Below the pieces are notes generated by a model that was not told the origin of the DNA, searched no databases, and worked only from the letters and a program-made list of their open reading frames with translations. A stretch of 64,000 nt of DNA from Nocardioides zhouii (GTDB taxonomy: Bacteria > Actinomycetota > Actinomycetes > Propionibacteriales > Nocardioidaceae), in NCBI RefSeq assembly GCF_004137345.1, contig NZ_SDWV01000006.1:124001-188000 (forward strand), given 5' to 3'. Position numbers and translations under genes: made by a program. This document shows positions 18,753 through 30,611 of this stretch, in pieces; within the stretch, counting starts at the first letter, position 1; the number at the start of each line of letters is the position of its first letter.

Positions 18753-20033
18753 ATGCCACAGCCGATGCGGGTGCTGATGGTCGGGGCCGGAGGCGTCGGC
18801 GACGCAGCGGCCCGGATCGCGGTCGAACGCGACTTCTTCGAGGCGTGGGTGGTCGCCGACTATGACCCGGAGCGCGCCGAGCGTACGGCCGCCGCCGCTC
18901 GCGGACGGCGTACGGGCGAGGAGCGGTTCAGCGCCGCGCAGGTCGACGCCTCCGACGCCGACGCCGTGGCCGCGCTCGCCCGCGAGGTGCGCGCCACGCA
19001 CGTCTTCAATGCCGTCGACCCGCGGTTCGTGATGCCGATCTTCACCGGCGCGCTGGCCGCCGACGCCCACTACCTCGACATGGCGATGAGCCTGTCGGTG
19101 CGCCACCCCGACGCACCGTACGAGCAGGTCGGCGTCAAGCTGGGCGACGAGCAGTTCGCCCGGGCCGGTGAGTGGGAGGCGGCGGGTCGCCTGGCCCTGC
19201 TCGGGATCGGCGTCGAGCCGGGCCTCTCCGACGTGTTCGCGCGGTACGCCGCCGACGAGCTGTTCGACCACATCGACGAGCTCGGCACGCGCGACGGCGC
19301 CAACCTCGTCATCCGCGACGACGACGGCAACGAGGTGTTCGCCCCGGGCTTCTCGATGTGGACGATCATCGAGGAGTGCCTCAACCCGCCCGTGGTGTGG
19401 GAGCGCGAGCGGGGCGGCGGCGACCTGGAGAAGGGGTTCTTCACGCTGCCGCCGTTCTCCGAGCCGGAGGTGTTCGACTTCCCCGACGGCATCGGGCCGG
19501 TCGAGTGCGTGCACGTCGAGCACGAGGAGGTGCTCCTCATGCCCCGCTGGGTCGAGGCCGACCGGGTGACGTTCAAGTACGGCCTGGGCGAGGAGATGAT
19601 CACGATCCTCAAGACCCTCCACACGCTGGGCCTCGACTCGACCGAGCCGGTCACCGTCAAGGGCGTGCAGGTCTCGCCCCGCGACGTTGTCGCCGCGTGC
19701 CTGCCCGACCCGGCGACCATCGGGCCGCGGATGGAGGGCAAGACGTGCGCCGGGCTGTGGGTCACCGGCACCGGCAAGGACGGCGCGCCGCGCTCGACGT
19801 ACCTCTACCACGTGGTCGACAATGCCGACTCGATGCGCGACTACGGCGCCCAGTGCGTGGTGTGGCAGACCGCCATCAACCCCGTCGTCGCCCTCGAGCT
19901 GCTCGCCAACGGCACCTGGTCGGGCAGCGGCGTGCTCGGCCCCGAGGCGCTGCCGCCGAAGCCCTTCCTCGACCTGCTCGCCGCACCGAAGCCCGAGGGG
20001 TACGGATCCCCGTGGGGAATGGAGGAAAAGTGA
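18753..20033 (+). CDS. saccharopine dehydrogenase family protein
   Basis: Predicted cytoplasmic NAD(P)-dependent oxidoreductase of 426 residues. An N-terminal Rossmann fold (VLMVGAGGVGDAAAR) is followed by the saccharopine-dehydrogenase-like catalytic domain (LLGIGVEPGLSDVFARY). Relatives act on lysine, saccharopine or carboxy(nor)spermidine, all secondary-amine chemistry. Lodged between potC and gabT with 1-nt spacing and a 4-nt overlap, it probably acts on an imported polyamine or related amine, but the reaction is unknown. Confidence 0.8.
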   Translation: MPQPMRVLMVGAGGVGDAAARIAVERDFFEAWVVADYDPERAERTAAAARGRRTGEERFSAAQVDASDADAVAALAREVRATHVFNAVDPRFVMPIFTGALAADAHYLDMAMSLSVRHPDAPYEQVGVKLGDEQFARAGEWEAAGRLALLGIGVEPGLSDVFARYAADELFDHIDELGTRDGANLVIRDDDGNEVFAPGFSMWTIIEECLNPPVVWERERGGGDLEKGFFTLPPFSEPEVFDFPDGIGPVECVHVEHEEVLLMPRWVEADRVTFKYGLGEEMITILKTLHTLGLDSTEPVTVKGVQVSPRDVVAACLPDPATIGPRMEGKTCAGLWVTGTGKDGAPRSTYLYHVVDNADSMRDYGAQCVVWQTAINPVVALELLANGTWSGSGVLGPEALPPKPFLDLLAAPKPEGYGSPWGMEEK

Positions 20034-21379
20034 CACTCTCCCAGGAACGCATCCTCGCGACCGAGATCCCCGGGCCGCGCTCGCAGGCGCTGCAGGCCCG
20101 CAAGGTCGCGAGCGTCTCGGCCGGCATCGGCACCACGCTGCCGGTGTACGTCGAGCAGGCCGGGGGCGGCATCCTCCGCGACGTCGACGGCAACCAGCTG
20201 ATCGACTTCGGCTCGGGCATCGCGGTGACCACTGTCGGCAACGCCTCGCCCAAGGTGGTGGAGGCGGTGCAGCGCCAGGTCGCCGACTTCACCCACACCT
20301 GCTTCATGGTCACGCCCTACGAGGAGTACATCGAGGTCTGCGAGAAGCTCGCCGAACTCACGCCGGGCGACCATGAGAAGCGCTCGGCGCTCTTCAACTC
20401 CGGGGCCGAGGCGGTGGAGAACGCGGTCAAGGTGGCGCGCCACCACACCGGCCGCGACGCCATCGTCGTCTTCGACCACGCCTACCACGGGCGGACGAAC
20501 CTCACGATGGCGCTCACCGCGAAGAACATGCCCTACAAGCACGGCTTCGGCCCGTTCGCGGGCGAGATCTACCGCGCCCCGATGGCGTACCCCTATCGCT
20601 GGCCGGGCGGCGCCGAGGCGTGCGCCGACGAGGCCTTCGAGGCGTTCGTGAACACCGTCCACGCCCAGGTCGGCGAGGACAACTGCGCGGCCGTCCTGAT
20701 CGAGCCGATCCAGGGCGAGGGCGGCTTCATCGTGCCGCCGCCGGGCTGGCTGGCACGCGTGGCCGCGTGGTGCCGCGAGCAGGGCATCCTCTTCATCGCC
20801 GACGAGATCCAGACCGGCTTCGCGCGCACCGGTGACTGGTTCGCCAGCGACCACGAGGGCGTCGTGCCCGACCTCGTCACCACCGCCAAGGGCATGGCCG
20901 GCGGGCTGCCGCTCGCCGCCGTGACGGGGCGCGCGGACGTGATGGACTCCGTCCACGCCGGCGGGCTAGGCGGCACGTACGGCGGCAACCCGGTGGCGTG
21001 CGCGGCCGCTCTTGCCGCCATCGACACCATGGAGGCCTCCGACCTCCCGGCCCGGGCCCGCGAGATCGAGGCGATCTTCGTCCCGCGACTGCGCGCGATC
21101 GCGGAGCGGCACCCCGACCGGGTCGGCGACATCCGCGGACGCGGGGCGATGCTGGCGCTCGAGCTCGTCAGCGACGGCCCCGGTCGTACGCCGGACGCGG
21201 CCCTCGCCGGTGCCGTCCACCGGGCCTGTTCCTCGCAGGGCCTGGTGACGCTCACCTGCGGAACCTTCGGCAACGTCTTCCGCTTCCTGCCCCCGCTCTC
21301 CATCGACGACCGCCTCCTGTCGGAGGGCCTCGACGTCTTCGAGGCCGCCTTCGACGAGGCGGCCGCCGCCAGCCAGTGA
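20030..21379 (+). CDS. gabT: 4-aminobutyrate aminotransferase
   Basis: Converts GABA and 2-oxoglutarate to succinate semialdehyde and glutamate; 449 residues. PLP residues are Asp258 (ADEIQTGFART) and Lys287 (TTAKGMAGGLP), with the FNSGAEAVENAVKVAR cofactor-binding block. The GTG start overlaps the preceding stop and follows GGAGG by only 4 nt, slightly tight. Downstream gabD completes the pathway, which supports the substrate. Confidence 0.92.
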   Translation: MTLSQERILATEIPGPRSQALQARKVASVSAGIGTTLPVYVEQAGGGILRDVDGNQLIDFGSGIAVTTVGNASPKVVEAVQRQVADFTHTCFMVTPYEEYIEVCEKLAELTPGDHEKRSALFNSGAEAVENAVKVARHHTGRDAIVVFDHAYHGRTNLTMALTAKNMPYKHGFGPFAGEIYRAPMAYPYRWPGGAEACADEAFEAFVNTVHAQVGEDNCAAVLIEPIQGEGGFIVPPPGWLARVAAWCREQGILFIADEIQTGFARTGDWFASDHEGVVPDLVTTAKGMAGGLPLAAVTGRADVMDSVHAGGLGGTYGGNPVACAAALAAIDTMEASDLPARAREIEAIFVPRLRAIAERHPDRVGDIRGRGAMLALELVSDGPGRTPDAALAGAVHRACSSQGLVTLTCGTFGNVFRFLPPLSIDDRLLSEGLDVFEAAFDEAAAASQ

Positions 21380-21391
21380 AAGGGTGCTGAC

Positions 21392-22840
21392 ATGGCAGAC
21401 CTGATCGACACCGTCCCCCGACAGCTCCTCATCAAGGGCGAGTGGGTCGACGCCTCAGGCGGCGCGACCTTCGAGGTGACCAACCCGGCCAACGACGAGG
21501 TGCTCACGCGCATCGCCGACGGCACTCCCGCCGACGGCGAGCGCGCCCTGGCCGCCGCAGCGGGGGCGCAGAAGGAGTGGGCCGCCACCGAGCCGCGCGT
21601 ACGCGGGGAGATCCTGCGGAGCGCCTTCGAGCTGCTCACCGAGCGGGCCGACGACTTCGCCCGGCTGATGACGCTCGAGATGGGCAAGACCCTCGCCGAG
21701 GCGAAGGGCGAGGTGGGCTACGGCGCCGAGTTCTTCCGCTGGTTCTCCGAGGAGGCCGTACGCATCCACGGCCGCTACGCCGCCGCCCCGGCCGGCAGCT
21801 CCCGGTTGATCACGATGAAGGCCCCCGTCGGCCCCACGCTGATGATCACGCCCTGGAACTTCCCCCTCGCGATGGGCACCCGCAAGATCGGGCCCGCCAT
21901 CGCGGCCGGGTGCACGATGGTGGTGAAGCCGGCCCACGAGACGCCGCTGACGATGCTCGCGCTGGCCGCGCTGATGGAGGAGGTCGGACTCCCGCCGGGA
22001 GTGCTCAACGTCGTCACCACCACCGACTCCGGCGGGGTGTGCGAGCCGATCATCCGCGATGCCCGGCTGCGCAAGCTGACCTTCACCGGCTCGACCGCGG
22101 TCGGCAAGGTGCTCGTGGCCCAGGCCTCCGAGCAGCTGCTGCGGGTCTCGATGGAGCTCGGTGGCAACGCCCCCTTCATCGTCTTCGGCGACGCGGACCT
22201 CGACGCCGCCGTCGACGGCGCGATGCTCGCCAAGATGCGCAACATCGGTGAGGCCTGCACCTCCGCCAACCGGTTCCTCGTCCACTCCTCGGTCGCCGAG
22301 GAGTTCGCCGCGCGATTCGCCGAGCGGATGGGCGCGCTCACCGTGGGCGACGGCACGCACGACGGCGTCGACGTCGGGCCGCTCATCACCGAGAAGGCCC
22401 GGGCCGGCGTCCACGAGCTCGTCGAGGACGCGGTCTCCGCCGGCGCGACGGCCCTGGTCGGCGGGACGGTCCCCGAGGGGCCCGGCCACTTCTACCCGCC
22501 GACGGTGCTGGTCGACGTACCCGAGACGGCGCGGGTCTTCCGCGAGGAGATCTTCGGACCGGTCGCGCCGATCATCACGTTCGACAGCGAGGCCGAGGCG
22601 ATCGCACGCGCCAACGACACCGAGTACGGCCTGGTCGCGTACGTCTTCTCCCGCGGTCACGCCCGCGTGCTGCGGGTCAGCGAGGCGCTGGAGTTCGGCA
22701 TGGTCGGGGTCAACACCGGGATCGTGTCCAACCCGGCGGCGCCCTTCGGCGGCGTGAAGCACTCGGGCTTCGGCCGCGAGGGCGGGTTCGAGGGCATCGA
22801 GGAGTACCTCGAGACCAAGTACGTCGGCAGCGCGCTGTGA
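21392..22840 (+). CDS. gabD: succinate-semialdehyde dehydrogenase, NAD(P)+
   Basis: Oxidises succinate semialdehyde to succinate, feeding the TCA cycle; 482 residues. Catalytic Cys289 (NIGEACTSANRF) and Glu255 (MELGGNAPF) are present, and the GabD-type stretch FAEEFFRWF-like block appears as GAEFFRWFSEEAVRIHG. It lies 12 nt after gabT. The stop overlaps the next GTG. Confidence 0.93.
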   Translation: MADLIDTVPRQLLIKGEWVDASGGATFEVTNPANDEVLTRIADGTPADGERALAAAAGAQKEWAATEPRVRGEILRSAFELLTERADDFARLMTLEMGKTLAEAKGEVGYGAEFFRWFSEEAVRIHGRYAAAPAGSSRLITMKAPVGPTLMITPWNFPLAMGTRKIGPAIAAGCTMVVKPAHETPLTMLALAALMEEVGLPPGVLNVVTTTDSGGVCEPIIRDARLRKLTFTGSTAVGKVLVAQASEQLLRVSMELGGNAPFIVFGDADLDAAVDGAMLAKMRNIGEACTSANRFLVHSSVAEEFAARFAERMGALTVGDGTHDGVDVGPLITEKARAGVHELVEDAVSAGATALVGGTVPEGPGHFYPPTVLVDVPETARVFREEIFGPVAPIITFDSEAEAIARANDTEYGLVAYVFSRGHARVLRVSEALEFGMVGVNTGIVSNPAAPFGGVKHSGFGREGGFEGIEEYLETKYVGSAL

Positions 22841-24204
22841 CGACGACGGAGGTCGACCGCACCCGGCTGGCCGCGCTCCACGCCGAGGAGGAGCAGCGGT
22901 TCGTCGACCTGCACCCGACCTCCGCGCACCTCGCCTTGGCTGCCGGCGAGCACCTGCTCGCGGGCGTGCCGATGCCGTGGATGACGCGGTGGCCGGGCTC
23001 CTTCCCGCTCTTCGTGGAGTCGGCCTCGGGCGGACGGTTCACCGACGTCGACGGCATCGACTACGTCGACCTGTGCCTGGGCGACACCGGGTCGATGACC
23101 GGGCACTGCCTGCCCGCGGTCGCCGACGCCGTACGCGAGCGCACCGAGCGCGGCATCACGACGATGCTCCCGTCGACCGACGCCACCTGGGTCGCCGCCG
23201 AGCTCAGCCGCCGGTTCGGCCTCCCCCGCTGGCAGATGGCGATGACCGCGACCGACGCCAACCGGTTCGTGCTGCGATTCGCGCGCCACCTCACTGGGCG
23301 CCCGCGCATCGCGGTGATGGACTGGTGCTACCACGGCACCGTCGACGAGACGCTCGGCGTGCTCGAGCACGGCCGTGCGGGCGACCGGGTCGTGGCCCGC
23401 CCCGGCGCGCTCGGTCCGCAGGTCGACGTCTCCGTCACCACCGCGGTGGTCCCCTTCAACGACCTCGACGCGCTCGACGTACGCCTGGCCGAGGGCGACG
23501 TCGCGTGCCTGCTGATGGAGCCGGCGCTGACCAACATCGGGATCGTGCTGCCCGACGAGGGCTACCTCGCCGGGGTCCGGGAGATCACCCGCCGGCACGG
23601 CGTCCTGCTCGTCAACGACGAGACCCACACGATCTGCGCCGGCCCCGGTGGGGCCACCGCTGCGTGGGACCTCGAGCCCGACTTCGTGGTCATCGGCAAG
23701 CCGATCGGCGGCGGGATCCCGGTCGCGGCGTACGGCATGAGCGCCGAGGTGGCCGCGCAGCTGGAGGGACCGATGCTCGGCCACGACATCGACGTCGCCG
23801 GGGTCGGTGGCACGCTGTCGGGATCGGCGCTGGCGATGGCCGCGGTGCGCGCGACGCTGTCCTCGGCCCTGCGCCAGGAGGACTTCGACGTCGCGATCCC
23901 GCTCGCCGAGTCGTTCACCACCGGCATCCAGGGCGTGATCTCCGAGCACGGCCTGCCGTGGCACGTGCAGCGGCTGGGCTGCCGGGCGGAGTACTGGTTC
24001 TGCCCGCCGCCGCGGGCCGGCGCCGAGGCCGCCGCAGCTGTCGACGAGGAGCTCGACGCGTTCTTCCACCTCTGGACCGTCAACCGCGGCGTGCTGCTCG
24101 CGCCGTTCCACAACATGTCGCTGTTCTCGCCCTTCCACACCGAGGCGGACGTCGACGCCCACACCTCGGTGTTCCGGGGTGCCGTGGAGGCGCTGCTCGG
24201 CTGA
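22837..24204 (+). CDS. class III aminotransferase, glutamate-1-semialdehyde-mutase-like
   Basis: PLP enzyme of 455 residues, last gene of the operon. Schiff-base Lys288 (VIGKPIGGGIP) and Asp261 (NDETHT) match the GSA aminomutase-like subgroup rather than the GabT subgroup. It is therefore a different specificity from the other two aminotransferases of the locus. Heme-pathway HemL itself is unlikely in this context. The GTG at 22837 overlaps the gabD stop. Confidence 0.82.
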   Translation: MTTTEVDRTRLAALHAEEEQRFVDLHPTSAHLALAAGEHLLAGVPMPWMTRWPGSFPLFVESASGGRFTDVDGIDYVDLCLGDTGSMTGHCLPAVADAVRERTERGITTMLPSTDATWVAAELSRRFGLPRWQMAMTATDANRFVLRFARHLTGRPRIAVMDWCYHGTVDETLGVLEHGRAGDRVVARPGALGPQVDVSVTTAVVPFNDLDALDVRLAEGDVACLLMEPALTNIGIVLPDEGYLAGVREITRRHGVLLVNDETHTICAGPGGATAAWDLEPDFVVIGKPIGGGIPVAAYGMSAEVAAQLEGPMLGHDIDVAGVGGTLSGSALAMAAVRATLSSALRQEDFDVAIPLAESFTTGIQGVISEHGLPWHVQRLGCRAEYWFCPPPRAGAEAAAAVDEELDAFFHLWTVNRGVLLAPFHNMSLFSPFHTEADVDAHTSVFRGAVEALLG

Positions 24205-24259
24205 CGGCCGGATCGGAACCTGGTCCCAGCAGCCTCTCGCCGCGGAGCGTGTCGCGGCG

Positions 24260-24265
24260 TAGCGT
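24260..24265 (+). promoter_or_regulatory. -10 hexamer TAGCGT for the small membrane protein gene
   Basis: TAGCGT, then GGAGGC, then ATG at 24272. The GGAGG sits only 1 nt from the ATG, too close to serve as a Shine-Dalgarno, so a leaderless start is the better reading. Confidence 0.5.
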
Positions 24266-24271
24266 GGAGGC

Positions 24272-24697
24272 ATGTGGAGCTGGCTCCAGGACTACGGTCC
24301 GTTGTTGCTGGCCTGGGCAGGTGTCCAGGTCGTGCTGGCCGGCGCGCTCGGCTTCTGGGCCGGCTGGTGGCCCTGGCAGCTTCGCCTCGGAGCCTTCCTG
24401 GTGCGGCTGGCGAGCCCCCGCCCCGCGCCGCTGGTGCCGCGCAACCGGCCCATCGAGCAGGTCGGTGCCGACGTCCGTCGGCTGCGTGACGCATTCGGCC
24501 GGGAGGGCGTGCGCTTCGCCAAGTGGGAGGGCATCCGCCGGGCGTACGACGGCGTGCTCGCCGAGGCGGCCGACACCCTCGAGCTCAGCCACGGCCTGGC
24601 CGACCTCCCGCCCGGCGCCGACCGGGACTTCGAGCGTGTACGGGTCGAGCGGCTCCTCGAAGACGCCGGGCTCCTCACGCGGCTGCACGCCGCCTGA
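24272..24697 (+). CDS. small membrane-anchored protein, unknown function
   Basis: 141 residues, not recognised. One N-terminal hydrophobic stretch (about 8-35, LLLAWAGVQVVLAGALGFWAGWW) anchors a cytoplasmic, charged, helical remainder. Convergent with tuf and separated from it by a strong shared hairpin. Codon use fits its neighbours and the start is supported by the -10-like TAGCGT 6 nt upstream. Confidence 0.65.
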   Translation: MWSWLQDYGPLLLAWAGVQVVLAGALGFWAGWWPWQLRLGAFLVRLASPRPAPLVPRNRPIEQVGADVRRLRDAFGREGVRFAKWEGIRRAYDGVLAEAADTLELSHGLADLPPGADRDFERVRVERLLEDAGLLTRLHAA

Positions 24698-24710
24698 CAC
24701 CTCGGACGCA

Positions 24711-24746
24711 CGAGACCCCGCCTCCCTTGCGGGAGACGGGGTCTCG
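24711..24746. terminator. bidirectional terminator between tuf and the small membrane protein
   Basis: CGAGACCCCG, one mismatch, CTCCC, loop TTGC, GGGAG, one mismatch, CGGGGTCTCG: a 15-bp stem with one internal mismatch and a 4-nt loop. It lies 34 nt after the tuf stop and 13 nt after the facing gene. No long T tract on either side, as is usual in GC-rich actinobacteria. Confidence 0.85.
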
Positions 24747-24780
24747 GATGGTGCGGGTGCCGGTCAGTGACCGGCGGTGA

Positions 24781-25974
<1,194 letters not shown>

Positions 25975-26056
25975 TGGGGCTCCTCCTGGTTGGGTTTGTA
26001 CTTGAACTCATGGGTGTGTAGCGGGGTGGTGCGGGGGCCGAGGGGGCCCGGGCGAC

Positions 26057-28168
<2,112 letters not shown>

Positions 28169-28213
28169 GTCTGTGTCTCAGTCCCTCGAAGTAGTGGGGT
28201 TGTGGGGGTGGGA

Positions 28214-28246
28214 GGCCGTACGCCGCGTGATGCGGGCCGTACGGCC
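28214..28246. other. nested stem-loop between rpsG and fusA
   Basis: Outer arms GGCCGTACG / CGTACGGCC (28214-28222, 28238-28246) enclose an inner CCGC-GTGAT-GCGG hairpin, about 13 bp in all. It starts 8 nt after the rpsG stop on the transcribed strand. It could be an RNase site or partial attenuator that sets rpsG:fusA ratios; no T tract follows. Confidence 0.65.
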
Positions 28247-28254
28247 GCCCGTCC

Positions 28255-28725
28255 TCACCAGCGGTAGTGGGCGAAGGCCTTGTTGGACTCGGCCATCTTG
28301 TGGGTGTCCTCGCGCTTCTTCACAGCGGCACCGAGGCCGTTGCTCGCGTCGAGGATCTCGTTCATGAGGCGCTCGGCCATGGTCTTCTCGCGACGATCGG
28401 CGGCGTAGCCCACGAGCCAGCGCAGGGCCAGCGTGGTGGAGCGGTTGGCCTTGACCTCGACGGGGACCTGGTAGGTCGCCCCGCCGACGCGGCGGGACTT
28501 GACCTCGATGGCCGGCTTGACGTTGTCCATCGCGCGCTTGAGCGTGACGACGGGGTCGGAGCCGGTCTTGTCGCGGACGCCCTCGAGGGCGGTGTAGACG
28601 ATGCGCTGCGCCACGGCCTTCTTGCCGTCCTGGAGGACCTTGCTGACGAGCTGGGTGACCAGCTGCGAGCCGTAGACCGGGTCAGAGACGAGGGGGCGCT
28701 TGGGAGCGGGACCCTTGCGAGGCAT
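28255..28725 (-). CDS. rpsG: 30S ribosomal protein S7 (uS7)
   Basis: Primary binder of the 16S 3' major domain, 156 residues, with the start [20 protein letters not shown] at 28725. In E. coli S7 also represses its own operon. Its ATG overlaps the rpsL stop by one base (TAATG), so translation is coupled. Confidence 0.98.
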   Translation of the reverse strand: MPRKGPAPKRPLVSDPVYGSQLVTQLVSKVLQDGKKAVAQRIVYTALEGVRDKTGSDPVVTLKRAMDNVKPAIEVKSRRVGGATYQVPVEVKANRSTTLALRWLVGYAADRREKTMAERLMNEILDASNGLGAAVKKREDTHKMAESNKAFAHYRW

Positions 28726-29096
28726 TACTTCTCCTTCTTCGCGCCGTAGCGGCTGCGGGCCTGCTTGCGGTTCTTGACACCCTGGGTGTCGAGCGTGCCG
28801 CGGATGATCTTGTAGCGGACACCGGGAAGGTCCTTCACACGGCCGCCGCGCACGAGCACGATCGAGTGCTCCTGCAGGTTGTGACCGACACCCGGGATGT
28901 AGGCGGTGACCTCGACGCCACTGCTCAGGCGCACGCGGGCGACCTTGCGGAGGGCGGAGTTCGGCTTCTTCGGGGTGGTCGTGTAGACGCGGGTGCAGAC
29001 GCCACGGCGCTGCGGAGATCCCTTCAGGGCAGGCGTCTTGGACTTCGACACCTTGTCCTGGCGGCCCTTGCGGACCAGCTGGTTGATGGTGGGCAC
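28725..29096 (-). CDS. rpsL: 30S ribosomal protein S12 (uS12)
   Basis: Decoding-centre protein, 123 residues, starting at a GTG (29096) as [11 protein letters not shown]. The loop residues Lys43 (TPKKPNS) and Lys88 ([11 protein letters not shown]), where streptomycin-resistance changes occur in other bacteria, are wild type. First gene of the str operon, about 165 nt downstream of the predicted transcription start. Confidence 0.98.
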   Translation of the reverse strand: MPTINQLVRKGRQDKVSKSKTPALKGSPQRRGVCTRVYTTTPKKPNSALRKVARVRLSSGVEVTAYIPGVGHNLQEHSIVLVRGGRVKDLPGVRYKIIRGTLDTQGVKNRKQARSRYGAKKEK

Positions 29097-29266
29097 CTGG
29101 TGGTTCCCTCTCTCTGTTTCTCGTCTCGGACCGGCGCGGTGCCGGACTCGGGGGTCTTGCCTTCGACAACGTTGTGCCTGTGCGGCTCCCTCGAAGGGGC
29201 CGCTCCCTACCAGCGGGCAGTTGACGTGCACGCGCAGGGGTCTGGACGTGCCAGACACGAGGATTG

Positions 29267-29295
29267 AGGCTACTCGGGCGCTCGGGCAGGGTCAA
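29267..29295 (-). promoter_or_regulatory. str operon promoter (TTGACC-N17-TAGCCT)
   Basis: On the minus strand a -35 TTGACC (29290-29295) is separated by exactly 17 nt from a -10 TAGCCT (29267-29272), the best sigma-70-type match in the window. The -35 overlaps the stop codon of the upstream MFS gene. The leader to rpsL is about 165 nt and includes a small TCTGG-N5-CCAGA hairpin (29241-29255). Confidence 0.8.
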
Positions 29296-30521
29296 AATGC
29301 CGGAGAGGCGCTCACAGCCGGTTCGTCTGCCGCCTCCGCGGCGTCGGGGCCACGCTCACGCCGGGCGCGCTCGAGCCTCAGGTACAGCATGGCAGACAGG
29401 CCCACACCGGCGATGGTCAGCAGACCCCCGCCGAGCAGCGTCCAGCGGGCGCCGTACTCCTGTCCGATCCACCCGATCACGGGCGCCCCGATCGGGGTGC
29501 CGCCCATGAAGATCATCAGGTAGAGCGCCATCACCCGGCCGCGGACGCCGGCGTCGGTGTTGAGCTGCATGTAGGTGTTGGCGCTGGTGATGAAGGTCAG
29601 CGCGGTCAGCCCGGTGACCGGCGTGAGGAGCGCGAAGGTGAGGTAGGTCGGCATCAGGCCCGCGAGCATCACCGTGGCGCCGAACGCGAGCGCGGAGCCC
29701 ACGACGAGGCGGTGGCGTACGTGCTCGCGGCGCGCGGCCAGGAGTGCGCCGGTGAGCGAGCCGACGGCCAGGAAGCTGCCGAGCAGGCCGAACTCGGTCG
29801 GCCCCTTGCCGAAGACCTCGGTGGCCATCAGCGCGGAGGTGATCTGGAAGTTGAGGCCGAACGTGCCGGCGAAGAAGACCAGACCCAGCACCAGCATCAG
29901 GTCGGGCCGTGCGCGGACGTAGGCGATGCCCTCGCGCAGTGCGCCGGGTCCACGCTGCGCCAGGGCGGGCGAGTCGATCCGGGCGACGTCGAGGTGCCGC
30001 AGCGACCAGATCGGGGCGGCGTACGACACCGCGTTGAGCAGGATCACCCACCCGGTGGCGACCGCTCCCCCACCGAACGCGGCGATCAGGAGGCCGGCGA
30101 GGCCGGGGCCGACGAGGCGCGCGGCGTTGAAGCTGGCGGAGTTGAGGCCGACGGCGTTGGTCAGGTCGACCGGGTCGACGATCTCGGAGACGAACGACTG
30201 GCGCGCCGGGGCGTCGAAGGCGGACGCCGAGCCGAGCAGGAAGGCCAGGACGTAGACGTGCCAGACCTCGGCGGTGCCGGTGACGGCGAGCACGCCCAGG
30301 ATCGCGGCCGGCACGGCCATGCCGATGTTGGTCAGCTGGAGCAGCCGCTGCTTGGGCATCCGGTCGGCGACGAGGCCGGCGAACGGGGTCAGGAGCAGGA
30401 AGGGCAGGAACTGCAGCCCCGTCGTGATGCCGAGCGCGGTCGCGCCGGAGCCGACGGCGAGCTGGAGGACCAGCCAGTCCTGGGCGACGCGCTGCATCCA
30501 GGTGCCGGTGTTCGACACCAC
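29292..30521 (-). CDS. MFS drug/metabolite exporter (MFS_3-like), 5' end uncertain
   Basis: About 12-helix efflux transporter, 409 residues from the first in-frame GTG. The N-terminus from that GTG ([19 protein letters not shown]) begins inside the expected first helix. In-frame upstream codons spell TSPTFRSLANPNYRRYAAGG, which looks like the missing N-terminus, but no ATG, GTG, TTG or CTG precedes it. An ACG at 30579-30581 lies 5 nt after GGAG and could be a rare start. Downstream of MarR on the same strand, so it is probably MarR-controlled. Confidence 0.85.
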   Translation of the reverse strand: MVSNTGTWMQRVAQDWLVLQLAVGSGATALGITTGLQFLPFLLLTPFAGLVADRMPKQRLLQLTNIGMAVPAAILGVLAVTGTAEVWHVYVLAFLLGSASAFDAPARQSFVSEIVDPVDLTNAVGLNSASFNAARLVGPGLAGLLIAAFGGGAVATGWVILLNAVSYAAPIWSLRHLDVARIDSPALAQRGPGALREGIAYVRARPDLMLVLGLVFFAGTFGLNFQITSALMATEVFGKGPTEFGLLGSFLAVGSLTGALLAARREHVRHRLVVGSALAFGATVMLAGLMPTYLTFALLTPVTGLTALTFITSANTYMQLNTDAGVRGRVMALYLMIFMGGTPIGAPVIGWIGQEYGARWTLLGGGLLTIAGVGLSAMLYLRLERARRERGPDAAEAADEPAVSASPAF

Positions 30522-30611
30522 GCCACCGGCGGCGTAGCGCCGGTAGTTGGGGTTGGCGAGGGAACGGAACGTGGGACTCGTGGTGACTCCTCGGTGGTCT
30601 CGTGCGGTCGG

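Noticed and set aside
22837..24204. Glutamate-1-semialdehyde aminomutase HemL
   Set aside because: Family resemblance only; it is embedded in a polyamine catabolic operon rather than with heme genes.
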